Source: Chitinophagales bacterium
Lineage (GTDB): Bacteria; Bacteroidota; Bacteroidia; Chitinophagales; BACL12
Length of the DNA stretch: 64,000 nucleotides
Assembly (NCBI GenBank): GCA_020636645.1
Contig: JACJXO010000006.1
Location: 1-64,000, forward strand
Direction of reading: 5' to 3'
Shown: piece after piece, positions 44,334-53,701 of the stretch
How positions within the stretch are numbered: the stretch's first letter is position 1
Layout: every line of letters begins with the position of its first letter
Notes under the pieces: model-generated
The model's database searches: none
Told to the model about the DNA's origin: nothing
The model's input: only the letters and a program-made list of their open reading frames with translations
Program-made: the position numbers and the translations under genes

Positions 44334-44349
44334 TACCTTTGCAAAACTA
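44334..44349. promoter_or_regulatory. Abutting divergent -7 boxes
   Basis: TACCTTTG (44334-44341, plus) and TAGTTTTG (44349-44342, minus) sit back to back with no gap. Each matches TAnnTTTG. The first points to the DUF423 gene and the second to the large propeller protein gene. No standard -33 element is seen for either. Confidence 0.4.
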
Positions 44350-44400
44350 CAAGGGTCAATATCAGCCCAATACACAAACCTTTGGTTCAATGTACAGAAT

Positions 44401-44790
44401 ATGAAGCAAGTAACACTGATCAGAACTGCGACCATTTCCGGAGCTATAGCGGTAGCTGCCGGGGCACTTGGGGCACATGGACTTGAAGGACGTATAACGA
44501 CAGAATTACTGACGGCTTTTCAAACAGGAGCCCGTTACCATTTAGTACACAGTGTCGTGCTTTTGGTGCTGGCTCTAAATTCAGGTAACCAATACAAGTC
44601 AGGTTTTTGGCTAATCACAGCAGGCATTCTGCTCTTCTCCGGATCCTTGTATGGTTTAGCGCTAAGCTCCCTGGCAGGTTTACAATTGTCCATACTAGGT
44701 CCGCTCACTCCGGCAGGCGGGTTGCTGCTGATTGCCGGTTGGCTGGTTACAGGCTGGCGGGCTGCACAAATAAAAAAGGGCGGTATTTGA
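44401..44790 (+). CDS. DUF423 (YgdD-like) small membrane protein
   Basis: A 129-residue protein with four hydrophobic helices, starting MKQVTLIRTATISGAIAVAA. GALGAHGLEGRI, TGARYHLVHSVVLLVLAL and GSLYGLALSS match the family pattern of DUF423. Its biochemical role is not established. Its last codons overlap the hairpin at 44777-44799. Confidence 0.9.
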   Translation: MKQVTLIRTATISGAIAVAAGALGAHGLEGRITTELLTAFQTGARYHLVHSVVLLVLALNSGNQYKSGFWLITAGILLFSGSLYGLALSSLAGLQLSILGPLTPAGGLLLIAGWLVTGWRAAQIKKGGI

Positions 44791-44799
44791 TACCGCCCT
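44770..44799 (-). terminator. Strong hairpin terminator
   Basis: AGGGCGGTAT-TTG-ATACCGCCCT at 44777-44799 is a perfect 10-bp stem with a 3-nt loop. On the minus strand it is followed by TTTTTTA, so it ends the OmpA-family operon. On the plus strand it overlaps the DUF423 stop codon and lacks a T-tract. Confidence 0.85.
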
Positions 44800-44818
44800 G
44801 TATTGCTAACCTGATTGG

Positions 44819-47419
44819 TTATTTACACTTGAAACTTACTTTCTTGGAGTCAAAGGTACATCCGCCTTTTTCAACTGCCTTTACACCTACTACCAGGTTC
44901 TGAGGAGTGGTGGTGTTGATCTTGGTAGTAACATTTGTCAGCATCACATCGCCCAACTGTAATGACTTCAGGATGAAAATATCGCCTTTAGCAGTAGTAC
45001 CATCAGACAGTGCTGTTGCATTTTCATTTTTAAAATCAGCATCAGAGACTGTTCCGGAGGCTTTCAGCTTCACAAAGAATTCATCGCTGACCATTGCGAT
45101 ATCCAGACTTGGAGACATGTTCAGGATATAGGTTGTGGCTTCAGCACCATTTACCATGGCAGAACCTTCATAGAATGCACCTTTCTTGGTAAGCTTGGTA
45201 TCTACGCTGGCTTTATCGGCAGTTCCACCGGTATCGCCACCACCAGTATTGGTGTTGGTCTTGCCTCCATCAGCTCCATCATTGTTGCTGTCTCCTCCAT
45301 CCTCATCCAACTGCTGCAGATCTTCCAGGCGCTTCTGACGATCCATATCTTCTTTCTCCTTCTTCTCACGTTCCAGAGCTTTCAGTGCGTCGATCTCAGA
45401 CTGGTTGTATGTAATGTTTGTATTCGGGATCTCGCCAATGATGGTAAACTCCGTGCGACGGTTAATAGCATGTTCTTCTTCAGAACATTTTACTCCGTTC
45501 TTACACTTATTCTTAAGTTTTGTTTCACCATAGCCTGTAGCAACCAGTCGGGCTGAATCAATTCCCTTTCCAACCAGGTAGTTCACTACAGACTGGGCAC
45601 GGCGCTGGCTGAGGTCCAGGTTATAGGAATCAGAACCGCGACTATCTGTATGAGATCCAACCTCTGCGATAATGGCAGGGTTGTCAATCATTACATTATA
45701 CAATGAATCAAGTGAAGGATAGGACTCCGGACGAAGTTCAGCTCTATCCAGCTCATAATAGATGTTCTTGACCTCGATCTCTTTTTTGATAGGGATCTTT
45801 TCAATATACACGTCCACATACAAAGTGTCATCCAGCAGGAGTCCAACTGTACTGGTTTTTGCCTTGCCCTGGTAGTAGCCATCCTTGATGGCTGTAACTG
45901 TATAATTCTCAAACTCTGAACCCCGGTAGAATTCAAACATCTTCGCAGAAGAGCTTGCCGCAGAATCGATCTTACCGGCAGATGCCAGCAACTCTACCGC
46001 TGCGCCATCAACCTGTGCACTATCCTTCACGTCAAAAACACGACCCATGATAGTAAATACAGGCGGAATGATATATCTGTACTGATAGATATCATCACAA
46101 CAGGTCTCACCCTTTACAGAGTATCCTCCAGAACGGTTAGAAACAAAGAATCCTGCACGGAAAGTTCTTTCATTCTTGCTGTCAGTGGAATAATAGAAAT
46201 CATCTACTGAGCTATTAATAGGAAATCCAACATTCATTGGGTTTTTCCAGCTTTTCAGTCCACCTGTTACACGATAGATATCCAATCCACCTACATTGAT
46301 CAGGCCATTTGAGCTGAAATACAGCACTTCTTCCTTTTTGCTGTAAAAGGGTGTGATCTCATCACCCATGGTGTTGATCTTACGGCCACAGTTTTGCGGA
46401 GCTGTATATTCAGCGCCCTTATTTCTTACCTCTGAGTACCAGATATCCATTCCACCAACAGTTCCTTCCCTGTTAGACGCAAAATAGAGGATCTCTTTCC
46501 CTTTGTACTCTCCGATACATGGATGAGTAGTTGTAAACCCGTAGGCAGCATTGACATCGTTCAATGGCTTTGGCTTACTCCATTCTCCTGCTGCATATTC
46601 ACTTACATAAATGTTACAGATCATTTGCAGACTATCGTTCGGGTTACACTCTGTAAAGTAGAATCGTTTACCATCCAGAGAATAGCTTCCATTTCCGGTA
46701 TGTGCCGGAGAATCATTAAAGGGACCTGATATCATCTCACCCTTGGCCCAGCCTTCACCTTGCTGCTTGGCTTCAAAGATGCGGCTGCGCAATTCAGTCT
46801 TTTTGTTTGCTCCCATGTCTATCACTTCTTCAGACACCAGTGAAGCATACACCAGCTTATCGTTGTCGGGATTATATCTGGGAGAAAAGTCTGTATAGGG
46901 GTTATTGATATTGCGGTTCAGGTGAGTGATCTCCACTTCCTCAGGTTGCTCCAGCAGAGCGAGTGCCAGATCACAACCTTTCAGGTCATTCTTTGCCAAC
47001 CGCTTATAATAAGCTGCCTGAGAACCCCGCATTCTGGTTTTATTGAATGCCTTGAACTCATCAGCTGCTGCCTGATATTTGGCATTATACTTCATGCTGA
47101 GAGCATAGTAATACTGGGCTTCCGGAAAGTTTGTCGGATCGAGTTTGAAAGCCTTCTGAAACCATGTCTCAGAATTCTTATAATCCCGGGCCTTGAAGTA
47201 GGCATCTGCCAGGTGGAAAGCCACATAAGGTTCGCCGTCTTCATTAAACTCCTGTAAATAGATATCAATAGCGTTATAGTATGAGCCTGATTTTACCAGT
47301 TCATCTGCCATCATTACGTTCCTGTTCACTTTGATCTTCTTCCCACTAGTCTGGGCCATAGTGAACGCTGCACTGCCCAACACGATGGCAGCCAGCAGAA
47401 CGAATTTCATTTGTTTCAT
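44819..47419 (-). CDS. OmpA-family protein with TPR, PD40 and C-terminal retropepsin-like domain
   Basis: 866 residues: signal peptide; TPR-like helices (residues ~30-130, YNAIDIYLQEFNEDG, NSETWFQKAFKLDP); PD40/WD-like propeller (~165-420, SLDGKRFYFTEC, EILYFASNREGTVGGMDIWY); a carboxypeptidase-like strand domain; and OmpA peptidoglycan-binding (~565-680, VGSHTDSRGSDSYNLDLSQRRA). This order is like PorE and similar T9SS-linked proteins. After a Gly/Asn/Asp linker, the last ~120 residues have the outline of a retropepsin but lack the catalytic D-T/S-G. It follows the PorP gene. Confidence 0.85.
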   Translation of the reverse strand: MKQMKFVLLAAIVLGSAAFTMAQTSGKKIKVNRNVMMADELVKSGSYYNAIDIYLQEFNEDGEPYVAFHLADAYFKARDYKNSETWFQKAFKLDPTNFPEAQYYYALSMKYNAKYQAAADEFKAFNKTRMRGSQAAYYKRLAKNDLKGCDLALALLEQPEEVEITHLNRNINNPYTDFSPRYNPDNDKLVYASLVSEEVIDMGANKKTELRSRIFEAKQQGEGWAKGEMISGPFNDSPAHTGNGSYSLDGKRFYFTECNPNDSLQMICNIYVSEYAAGEWSKPKPLNDVNAAYGFTTTHPCIGEYKGKEILYFASNREGTVGGMDIWYSEVRNKGAEYTAPQNCGRKINTMGDEITPFYSKKEEVLYFSSNGLINVGGLDIYRVTGGLKSWKNPMNVGFPINSSVDDFYYSTDSKNERTFRAGFFVSNRSGGYSVKGETCCDDIYQYRYIIPPVFTIMGRVFDVKDSAQVDGAAVELLASAGKIDSAASSSAKMFEFYRGSEFENYTVTAIKDGYYQGKAKTSTVGLLLDDTLYVDVYIEKIPIKKEIEVKNIYYELDRAELRPESYPSLDSLYNVMIDNPAIIAEVGSHTDSRGSDSYNLDLSQRRAQSVVNYLVGKGIDSARLVATGYGETKLKNKCKNGVKCSEEEHAINRRTEFTIIGEIPNTNITYNQSEIDALKALEREKKEKEDMDRQKRLEDLQQLDEDGGDSNNDGADGGKTNTNTGGGDTGGTADKASVDTKLTKKGAFYEGSAMVNGAEATTYILNMSPSLDIAMVSDEFFVKLKASGTVSDADFKNENATALSDGTTAKGDIFILKSLQLGDVMLTNVTTKINTTTPQNLVVGVKAVEKGGCTFDSKKVSFKCK

Positions 47420-47449
47420 ATGCTAAGTTTACGCTTTACTTTAGGTAGA

Positions 47450-48493
47450 TCAATATCTTGGACAAGGCAATACATAGTTTTCAGGTACAACCGGCAAGAT
47501 ACATCCGGTGTACACCAGGCTGATCTCAAAACCACCGCGTCCGTTAGTGGCTACGTCCAGTCCTGAGGTATTCACATCATAGCTGATACCCAGTTTAAAG
47601 TTCTTATAGTCCATAGCAATACTTGGTATCAGTGCGTCACCATTTCTGGTGTACAGCCCTACATAGATCGTAGCGGGGAAGTTCGGATTACGGAGGAAGT
47701 ACCCCAGATCTGCGCCCAGCACCATTTCCTGAGCTCCGCTTTGTGTCTGATACAACACTGTTGGTAGCAGGCTGAGGTCTTTGGTAAAGCCGATGATAGC
47801 TCTCATATGACCTACGTATCTCATACCCAGTTCATTGCCAATTGTACCATCGCGGTCTGTGATGGTATCAGCAGACAGGAATGATTCTCCGGGAGTTAAC
47901 AGGTGATTGCTGGCACCGCCTACTTCCAGGCTGAAGTTTTGAGAGAACTGCCCTTTGTAAGTAAGGCCCACATTCAGATCTGCATTGAGGATATTATCGC
48001 CGGTATAAGGTTCAAAGTTTGGCGTAGCGCTGTTGAAATCAACTCCATCAAACTGATTACCAAAAAGCAGATTGTTCCAGTCCAGTGATTTTTGCATCAT
48101 TCCTCCCTGTAAACCAAGAGAGAGGTAATGGCTCGGGCTTCCGAGTGCAAGGTGGTAAGCTACTGAGGCCAGCACAGAGAGGTTTGATAAGTTACCATCT
48201 CCTGACACATCATTATACAGCAACAAGCCTGCTGCGAGTTTATCGTTCCCACGGATACCCTGTACAATGGGCATATCAGCGAATGCCGAATAGGTCACAT
48301 AAGGAGCCGGAATACTGTTCCACTGGTTCCTGTAGTTCAGCCCCGCACGCCAGTCGCAGGCATAATTACCAGTAAGTGCCGGGTTCAATGCAAGCGGTGC
48401 GGCATTGAATTGCGAGAAGTGAATATCCTGAGCATATGACCGGAATCCGGCCAGCAGGAAAACGACAAGTAGCAGTTTGTTGAATTTAGGCAT
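47450..48493 (-). CDS. Type IX secretion PorP/SprF family membrane protein
   Basis: 347 residues with a signal peptide and the family start DIHFSQFNAAPLALNPALTG, then YRNQWNSIPAPYVTYSAFAD. The rest is a beta-barrel with KLAAGLLLYNDVSGDGNL and ends with FEISLVYTG. PorP/SprF paralogues usually serve the secretion or surface attachment of a neighbouring protein with a type B C-terminal domain. Here two such proteins are encoded just upstream. Confidence 0.93.
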   Translation of the reverse strand: MPKFNKLLLVVFLLAGFRSYAQDIHFSQFNAAPLALNPALTGNYACDWRAGLNYRNQWNSIPAPYVTYSAFADMPIVQGIRGNDKLAAGLLLYNDVSGDGNLSNLSVLASVAYHLALGSPSHYLSLGLQGGMMQKSLDWNNLLFGNQFDGVDFNSATPNFEPYTGDNILNADLNVGLTYKGQFSQNFSLEVGGASNHLLTPGESFLSADTITDRDGTIGNELGMRYVGHMRAIIGFTKDLSLLPTVLYQTQSGAQEMVLGADLGYFLRNPNFPATIYVGLYTRNGDALIPSIAMDYKNFKLGISYDVNTSGLDVATNGRGGFEISLVYTGCILPVVPENYVLPCPRY

Positions 48494-48504
48494 ATATGCT
48501 GTTT

Positions 48505-50385
48505 TTATCTAAGTAATGTGACTGTTCCGGTTAGTGTGAATTCATTTCCACGTTCGTCCAATGCTACAAATATATACATGTAGGTGCCAATTTCCTGATC
48601 CACCCCGTTCACACTGCCATCCCAACCGGACGACATGTTGCTGGTCTGGAACACCTTTTCTCCCCAACGGTTATAAATAGAGAAGTCAAGTGGCGTTACT
48701 TCATTGAAAATGAGCACATTAAGTTGATCGTGAACCCCGTCATTGTTGGGTGTGAAGGCATTGGGTATATACACCTGGGGTTCAAAGAGAACCACCACGT
48801 TAACTGAATCAAAATACGTACAACCCAGGTCTGTGGTAACGGCCACTACATAGGTAGTAGATTCTTCCGGAGAGGCGATCGGATCAGAAATGTTGGGGTC
48901 ACTTAAGCCATCTGCAGGCGACCAGACATAGGTCGCACCACCTGTTGCTTCCAACTGGGTATCACTGCCATTATAAATGGTGACATCCATGCCAGCATCT
49001 GCAGAAGGTTCTTCCACCTCAATGGTCAGGTTTCTGGTATCGGTACAATCATAGAAGTAACCGGTTACCGTGTAGGTTATTGTTTCTTCAGGTGTGGTGG
49101 TCACCATATCTCCATCTGTAGTATCCAGAAATTCATCGGGAGTCCAGAGATAGGTGGTTGCTCCCGATGCCTGTAGTGTCACTGATTCTCCGGGGCAAAT
49201 CAGCGTATCTTCGGGCCAGGCATCTAACGGATAACTGTCTGCAATGAACAAAACTATGCTATCGCCGCTGGCAATTGCACAGGTCAACTCACCTGTGATG
49301 ACAATGGTTTCTACACCTTCTGCTGTGGCGTCCGTAAAAGCCTCAATGGGAATGACCACACTGGTATCGCCGGGATAAAAAGTTACAAATGTTGGAATAG
49401 ATGAATAATCCAGACCGTTGGTGGCGGTTCCGGAAACCTCCAGATTCACTACTATGGTATCAACTGCGGCAAAGCTGAGGCTCAACACCAGTTCGCCGTT
49501 GTTACAGCCTTCTATCATTTCCGGGTATCCGGTTATATCATAATCATAGGAAATGGTAACACCCGGGCTGCTGAGACTACCTGCTTTGATGAATACACCG
49601 GAATCCAGAATGCCATCGCCGGCATCAGACACACCGATCTTCAGGTGGTAGGTTTCGCAGGGAGTCACTGCAGTTCTGGCGGTCAGCACCGTGGTGAAGC
49701 CATCCCATTCAATATAATAATCATCAGTAGTGTAAGGCGCCGTCAGAAAACCTTCAGAACAGGACATGCCAAAAGGCGTACATCCAACACCATTATCTAT
49801 GTAGTATTCTTCGTACTCCAACGGGTTGACGTTATTGATGGCAACCGGAATGGTAGTTGTAGGAATCAAAGCCAGATTCTGCAGGCCTACGATTCCCGGT
49901 CCGGAAATAAAAAGTCCGAATACATCATTGAAGCTGGAGTTAACGTAAGTGGTATATTCTTCAGAACCGAATACATAATCGAACTGCAGAGAATCTGAGT
50001 TTACCAGTACATCAAATTCTATGATACAGGCATCAAAAGTGGTAGAGGTGGTGAGGTCTTCCAGATCCGGATCTCCACCTCCTCCCATACTCATTCCTGT
50101 ACCAGAGGCATTGTTCGGGCCTGCAACTTCAGAAGCAGGTCCAGACACCAGTACGATTCCTGAATCCATTCCCACATTACAATCTACACAGTTGAAAAAA
50201 GCAAATCCTCCGGCATGGCAATCAATTGTTACATCACTGATGGTCACACCTGTCCCAATGAGTGACTCTGCCAGCTCTTCGGGTGTATAGGTGTCATCTA
50301 TGAGGATCTGTGAATAAGCCGGGATACTTCCCAATAGGGGGGTGAGGATGAGTACCCGGAAAAGGCCTTTGTAAATATGCTTCAT
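48505..50385 (-). CDS. Choice-of-anchor L adhesin-like protein with T9SS type B sorting domain (copy A)
   Basis: 626 residues with a signal peptide. The N-terminal choice-of-anchor L region has YTPEELAESLIGTGVTISDV, ECFNCVDCNVGMDSGIVL-type segments and FDYVFGSEEYTTYVN. Next is a Calx-beta-like domain (VVNLEVSGTATNGLDYSSIP), then Ig/PKD-like repeats (YLWTPDEFLD, TYVWSPADGL). The gliding-motility C-terminal domain is YIPNAFTPNNDGVHDQLNV...IYNRWGEKVF. It is about half identical by eye to the upstream gene. Exported, probably a surface adhesin; ligand unknown. Confidence 0.9.
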   Translation of the reverse strand: MKHIYKGLFRVLILTPLLGSIPAYSQILIDDTYTPEELAESLIGTGVTISDVTIDCHAGGFAFFNCVDCNVGMDSGIVLVSGPASEVAGPNNASGTGMSMGGGGDPDLEDLTTSTTFDACIIEFDVLVNSDSLQFDYVFGSEEYTTYVNSSFNDVFGLFISGPGIVGLQNLALIPTTTIPVAINNVNPLEYEEYYIDNGVGCTPFGMSCSEGFLTAPYTTDDYYIEWDGFTTVLTARTAVTPCETYHLKIGVSDAGDGILDSGVFIKAGSLSSPGVTISYDYDITGYPEMIEGCNNGELVLSLSFAAVDTIVVNLEVSGTATNGLDYSSIPTFVTFYPGDTSVVIPIEAFTDATAEGVETIVITGELTCAIASGDSIVLFIADSYPLDAWPEDTLICPGESVTLQASGATTYLWTPDEFLDTTDGDMVTTTPEETITYTVTGYFYDCTDTRNLTIEVEEPSADAGMDVTIYNGSDTQLEATGGATYVWSPADGLSDPNISDPIASPEESTTYVVAVTTDLGCTYFDSVNVVVLFEPQVYIPNAFTPNNDGVHDQLNVLIFNEVTPLDFSIYNRWGEKVFQTSNMSSGWDGSVNGVDQEIGTYMYIFVALDERGNEFTLTGTVTLLR

Positions 50386-50438
50386 GGCATCTCCGGATTT
50401 AATGATGATATGTTTGCGTTAGTCTGCAAATTCTTTTC

Positions 50439-52274
50439 TTATCTGACCAATGTGAATTGCCCTTGCTCCTGTGTAGTGTTACCTTCTGTATCTGTCCACT
50501 TCAAAGTATATACATAAGCCCCCATAGGCTGTTCTATATCATTATACATTCCATCCCATCCGGCACTGCCAAGAGAGCCCAGATAAACCTGTTCACCCCA
50601 TCTGTTGTAGATGGCAAGTTCAAAAAATGACAACTGCCCCCTAACCACTATGGTAAAGTTATCATTGTAGCCGTCATTGTTGGGTGAAAATGCATTGGGC
50701 ACCCATACTTCAGCATTGCCACTCACAAATACTGTCATCTGATCTGTAGCTGTACAACCCAGAGCAGTAGTAATCGTGACATTATAGGTAGTCGTTTCAA
50801 GCGGGAAGGCATTGGGGAATTGTGCGTTTGGATTGTCCAGTGTACCTGCCGGTGTCCAATTGTAGCTGACTCCGCCTGTTGCACCCAGGGTAGCTGTTTC
50901 TCCAAAGAAGATGGTAGTATCAGGATCAGCAGTTGCAACCGGAAACTCCACATCAACAAAGATCTCTGATGAGCTTACACAAGCATACAAGGTTCCTTCT
51001 ACTGAATAAGTTGTAGGTTCATCCGGCGAAGCATTCACCGTAGCTCCTGTAGTAGAACTCAGACCTGCAGCAGGTGACCAGGTATAGGTATCTGCACCGG
51101 TTGCTGATAATACAGCATTGCCACCAGGACAAATGATGGTATCTGCACTTACTTCGATAGGCAGGTAATCCAGGACATTGATGACCAGGCTGTCGCCAAA
51201 ACCGATGGCACATCCCAGTTCCACATAGAGCACAATAGTTTCGAGCCCTTCATCTATGGCATCCTCAATGATCTCGATGGGAATGGTATAGGTGGTATCA
51301 CCCGGTTCAAACAAGACAGAGTCTGGAATAGTGGTATAATCCACCCCATTGGTTGCAGTACCGCTGACGGTGACCGGCACCCAGAGTGAATCAACTGCCG
51401 GGTAAGACAGATCAAATGTCAGGTAACCGTTGTTACAACCTTCTATCAGGTCCAGATAGCCGTCAATATCGACATCGTATTCAATAGTAACACCGGGGCT
51501 TGACAAAGATCCTGCCTCAATGAATACACCTGAATCGTATGCATTATCAACCGCATCTGCGATCACCATTTTCAGGTGATAAGTCTCACATGGTATAACC
51601 TCCCTGACAGCTGTCAGCACGGTAGTGAATCCGTCGTACTGGATATAGTAATCATCTGTACTGTATGGCGCTTCGAAACCTGATCCGTTATCCACGTAAA
51701 ACTCCGGATTAGAAAAGTCATTAACATTGTTAATGGTGACCGGATCTGAAGTTCCGGGAATCAGCGCCAGATTCTCCAGGCCTACTATTCCGGGACCCGA
51801 AATAAAGAACGCAAATCCATCGTTAAATGAACCTACCCATTCCAGATATTCATCGGAACCGAACACATAGTTAAAACTTAATGTGTCTGAGGTTACTGTC
51901 AGATCGAATTCCAGGATACAAGCATCGTTTGTAGTAGCCCCAATGTAATCTTCCAGGTCGCCATCTCCGGGCGTAAACGTAGATGCGCCTGCAGATCCAG
52001 AATTGTTTGGCCCTACAGCTTCATCTATAGATCCGGAAGTGAGGATGATACCATTTGGGATCCCTACATTACAATCCACACATTCAAAAAAACCAAATGC
52101 TCCACTGGGGCAATCCAGTTCCACATCTGAAATGGAAACCCCTTCACCTACGAGGGCCTCAGCCATATCTTCTGCTGACGGAGAACCGTCAACAACCAGC
52201 TGACCGAATGCTGCAGATGAAGCCAAACAAATGCCTGTGAACAAGGCGGTAAAGAGGAGGTTTCTCCGACACAT
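50439..52274 (-). CDS. Choice-of-anchor L adhesin-like protein with T9SS type B sorting domain (copy B)
   Basis: 611 residues, with the same domain order as copy A: signal peptide (LLFTALFTGICLASSAAFG), choice-of-anchor L domain (SAEDMAEALVGEGVSISDV, FNYVFGSDEYLEWVG), Calx-beta-like domain (VPVTVSGTATNGVDYTTIP), two Ig/PKD-like repeats, and the type B domain (VWVPNAFSPNNDGYNDNFTI, IYNRWGEQVY). It is the first gene of the operon that continues through PorP to the OmpA-family gene. Confidence 0.9.
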   Translation of the reverse strand: MCRRNLLFTALFTGICLASSAAFGQLVVDGSPSAEDMAEALVGEGVSISDVELDCPSGAFGFFECVDCNVGIPNGIILTSGSIDEAVGPNNSGSAGASTFTPGDGDLEDYIGATTNDACILEFDLTVTSDTLSFNYVFGSDEYLEWVGSFNDGFAFFISGPGIVGLENLALIPGTSDPVTINNVNDFSNPEFYVDNGSGFEAPYSTDDYYIQYDGFTTVLTAVREVIPCETYHLKMVIADAVDNAYDSGVFIEAGSLSSPGVTIEYDVDIDGYLDLIEGCNNGYLTFDLSYPAVDSLWVPVTVSGTATNGVDYTTIPDSVLFEPGDTTYTIPIEIIEDAIDEGLETIVLYVELGCAIGFGDSLVINVLDYLPIEVSADTIICPGGNAVLSATGADTYTWSPAAGLSSTTGATVNASPDEPTTYSVEGTLYACVSSSEIFVDVEFPVATADPDTTIFFGETATLGATGGVSYNWTPAGTLDNPNAQFPNAFPLETTTYNVTITTALGCTATDQMTVFVSGNAEVWVPNAFSPNNDGYNDNFTIVVRGQLSFFELAIYNRWGEQVYLGSLGSAGWDGMYNDIEQPMGAYVYTLKWTDTEGNTTQEQGQFTLVR

Positions 52275-52307
52275 AGAGTCCGAAATGATTTGAAATCAAA
52301 TAATTAT

Positions 52308-52315
52308 CAAATTTA
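52308..52315 (-). promoter_or_regulatory. -7 box for the adhesin/PorP/OmpA operon
   Basis: TAAATTTG on the minus strand (52315-52308) matches TAnnTTTG, with a ~25-nt leader to the first adhesin gene. A near-palindrome TGATTT-G-AAATCA follows at 52286-52298. No clear -33 element is seen. Confidence 0.4.
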
Positions 52316-52405
52316 GAGAAAAGGCCTGAAATAATATAACCGGAGGCCTGAAAAGCCTTCTCCTTTATGACGCTGGCATGACCTAATGAAGATAGTCTGT
52401 ATATA

Positions 52406-53701
52406 TCAGACCGTCCGGTTTCGGGATCGTTGCCAGAGGAAGGCCATAAATGCCAGGCCGAACAGCATAAATCCCACCGAGATGAACTCTGCCTGGGTAG
52501 CTCTGATCCCGGCAAATTCCAGCACATTGTTGACACGGATCTTCTCGATCCAGAATCGCTCCAGTCCATTGAAGAAAATATACAAAGCAAAGAGGCCTCC
52601 AGCGAATCTCATTCTTCTGCGCAAGACCCAAAGGACACCGAAAATGGCCAGGCTCATCAGTATCTCATAGAGTGGGGTTGGAAAGACCGGAACCGGCAAT
52701 ACGGCGCAGAAAGGGCCTTCACAACCCGGAATGGGCAGGCCATCGCCATTGACATTGTGGGCATAGTTCTGGGCAAACAGGAAGCGGGGCAGAAAATCCG
52801 GGCCTTTGAACTGTCCATGCGGCACCTCTTCCATACCCTTGAAAGAGTAGTCAAAATATCTTGGGTACATGGCCACCACAGAATCAAAATTTCCGGGTTC
52901 AGCATGCTGAATGCCGGCATCTTCCATGGTCATGTAAGCTGTGTTATAAATGCCCCAGTCGCCGTCGCCGGCCACCTGACATCCTATTCGACCAATACCG
53001 TACGCCAGGATCAATGCGGGAGCCACGGCATCCCCCAGATGCAGAACGGAGATCTTTTTTCTGCTTGCAAACCAGATCACTGAAGCAGCGCCCAGTAATA
53101 GTCCGCCGTAAATGGTAAGTCCGCTAAAAAAATTACCCATCGGATCCTGCCAGAATTGCTGCCAGCCGCCAGGTTCTTCGAAATTGGAAAATATTTTGGC
53201 CCCCAGGATGCCGGTTACCGCAGCGATCACTACAATATCTCCCACTCGCTGATGTGGATAGACCTGCACTGTTCTTTCTTCCGGCCGGGGAAGTTGTTGT
53301 TTCTTTCTCTCCTGGTATTTCAGCCATCCCAGAAGAACCAGACCCATGATGCCCCCCAGCCAACTTCCTTCAGCTGAAAAAACAAACGCTTGTGGGTTGG
53401 CGCTGAAAGTGGCATAATCAGCTATTATAGCGCCCACCTTGAACCCTAAAACAAAACCGATGGCTGCATTCAGAATGATCTCAGCTGGTTTGGGAGGAAG
53501 ACCAACTACCTGTTTCTCGGGGATGGGATGAAGGAGCCCTTCCTGTTCTTTTCTGGCCAGTTCTTTTGACAACAACCAGGCTGCAACCAGAAAGGCGATG
53601 GCTACAAAAAAGCCGAATGAGAAAATGGGAAGATTGATATGTGCTCCGGTCAGGTGGCTGATGAGTTCACCAAGAGTGGCATAGGCCCTGAGTATTGTCA
53701 T
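52406..53701 (-). CDS. lgt: Prolipoprotein diacylglyceryl transferase
   Basis: Lgt transfers diacylglycerol to the lipobox Cys of prolipoproteins. This is the long Bacteroidota form, 431 residues, with about seven helices. Signature segments are YGIGRIGCQVAGDGDWG (the family's GRxGNFxxxE region), PTPLYEILMSLAIFGVLW and FNGLERFWIEKIRVN. Insertions between helices account for the extra length. Its start overlaps the mtaB stop by 4 nt. Confidence 0.93.
   Translation of the reverse strand: MTILRAYATLGELISHLTGAHINLPIFSFGFFVAIAFLVAAWLLSKELARKEQEGLLHPIPEKQVVGLPPKPAEIILNAAIGFVLGFKVGAIIADYATFSANPQAFVFSAEGSWLGGIMGLVLLGWLKYQERKKQQLPRPEERTVQVYPHQRVGDIVVIAAVTGILGAKIFSNFEEPGGWQQFWQDPMGNFFSGLTIYGGLLLGAASVIWFASRKKISVLHLGDAVAPALILAYGIGRIGCQVAGDGDWGIYNTAYMTMEDAGIQHAEPGNFDSVVAMYPRYFDYSFKGMEEVPHGQFKGPDFLPRFLFAQNYAHNVNGDGLPIPGCEGPFCAVLPVPVFPTPLYEILMSLAIFGVLWVLRRRMRFAGGLFALYIFFNGLERFWIEKIRVNNVLEFAGIRATQAEFISVGFMLFGLAFMAFLWQRSRNRTV

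Noticed and set aside
52430..53083. 217-codon plus-strand frame opposite lgt
   Set aside because: The Lgt motifs on the minus strand explain the region; the plus-strand product is low in hydrophobic core and unrecognisable.
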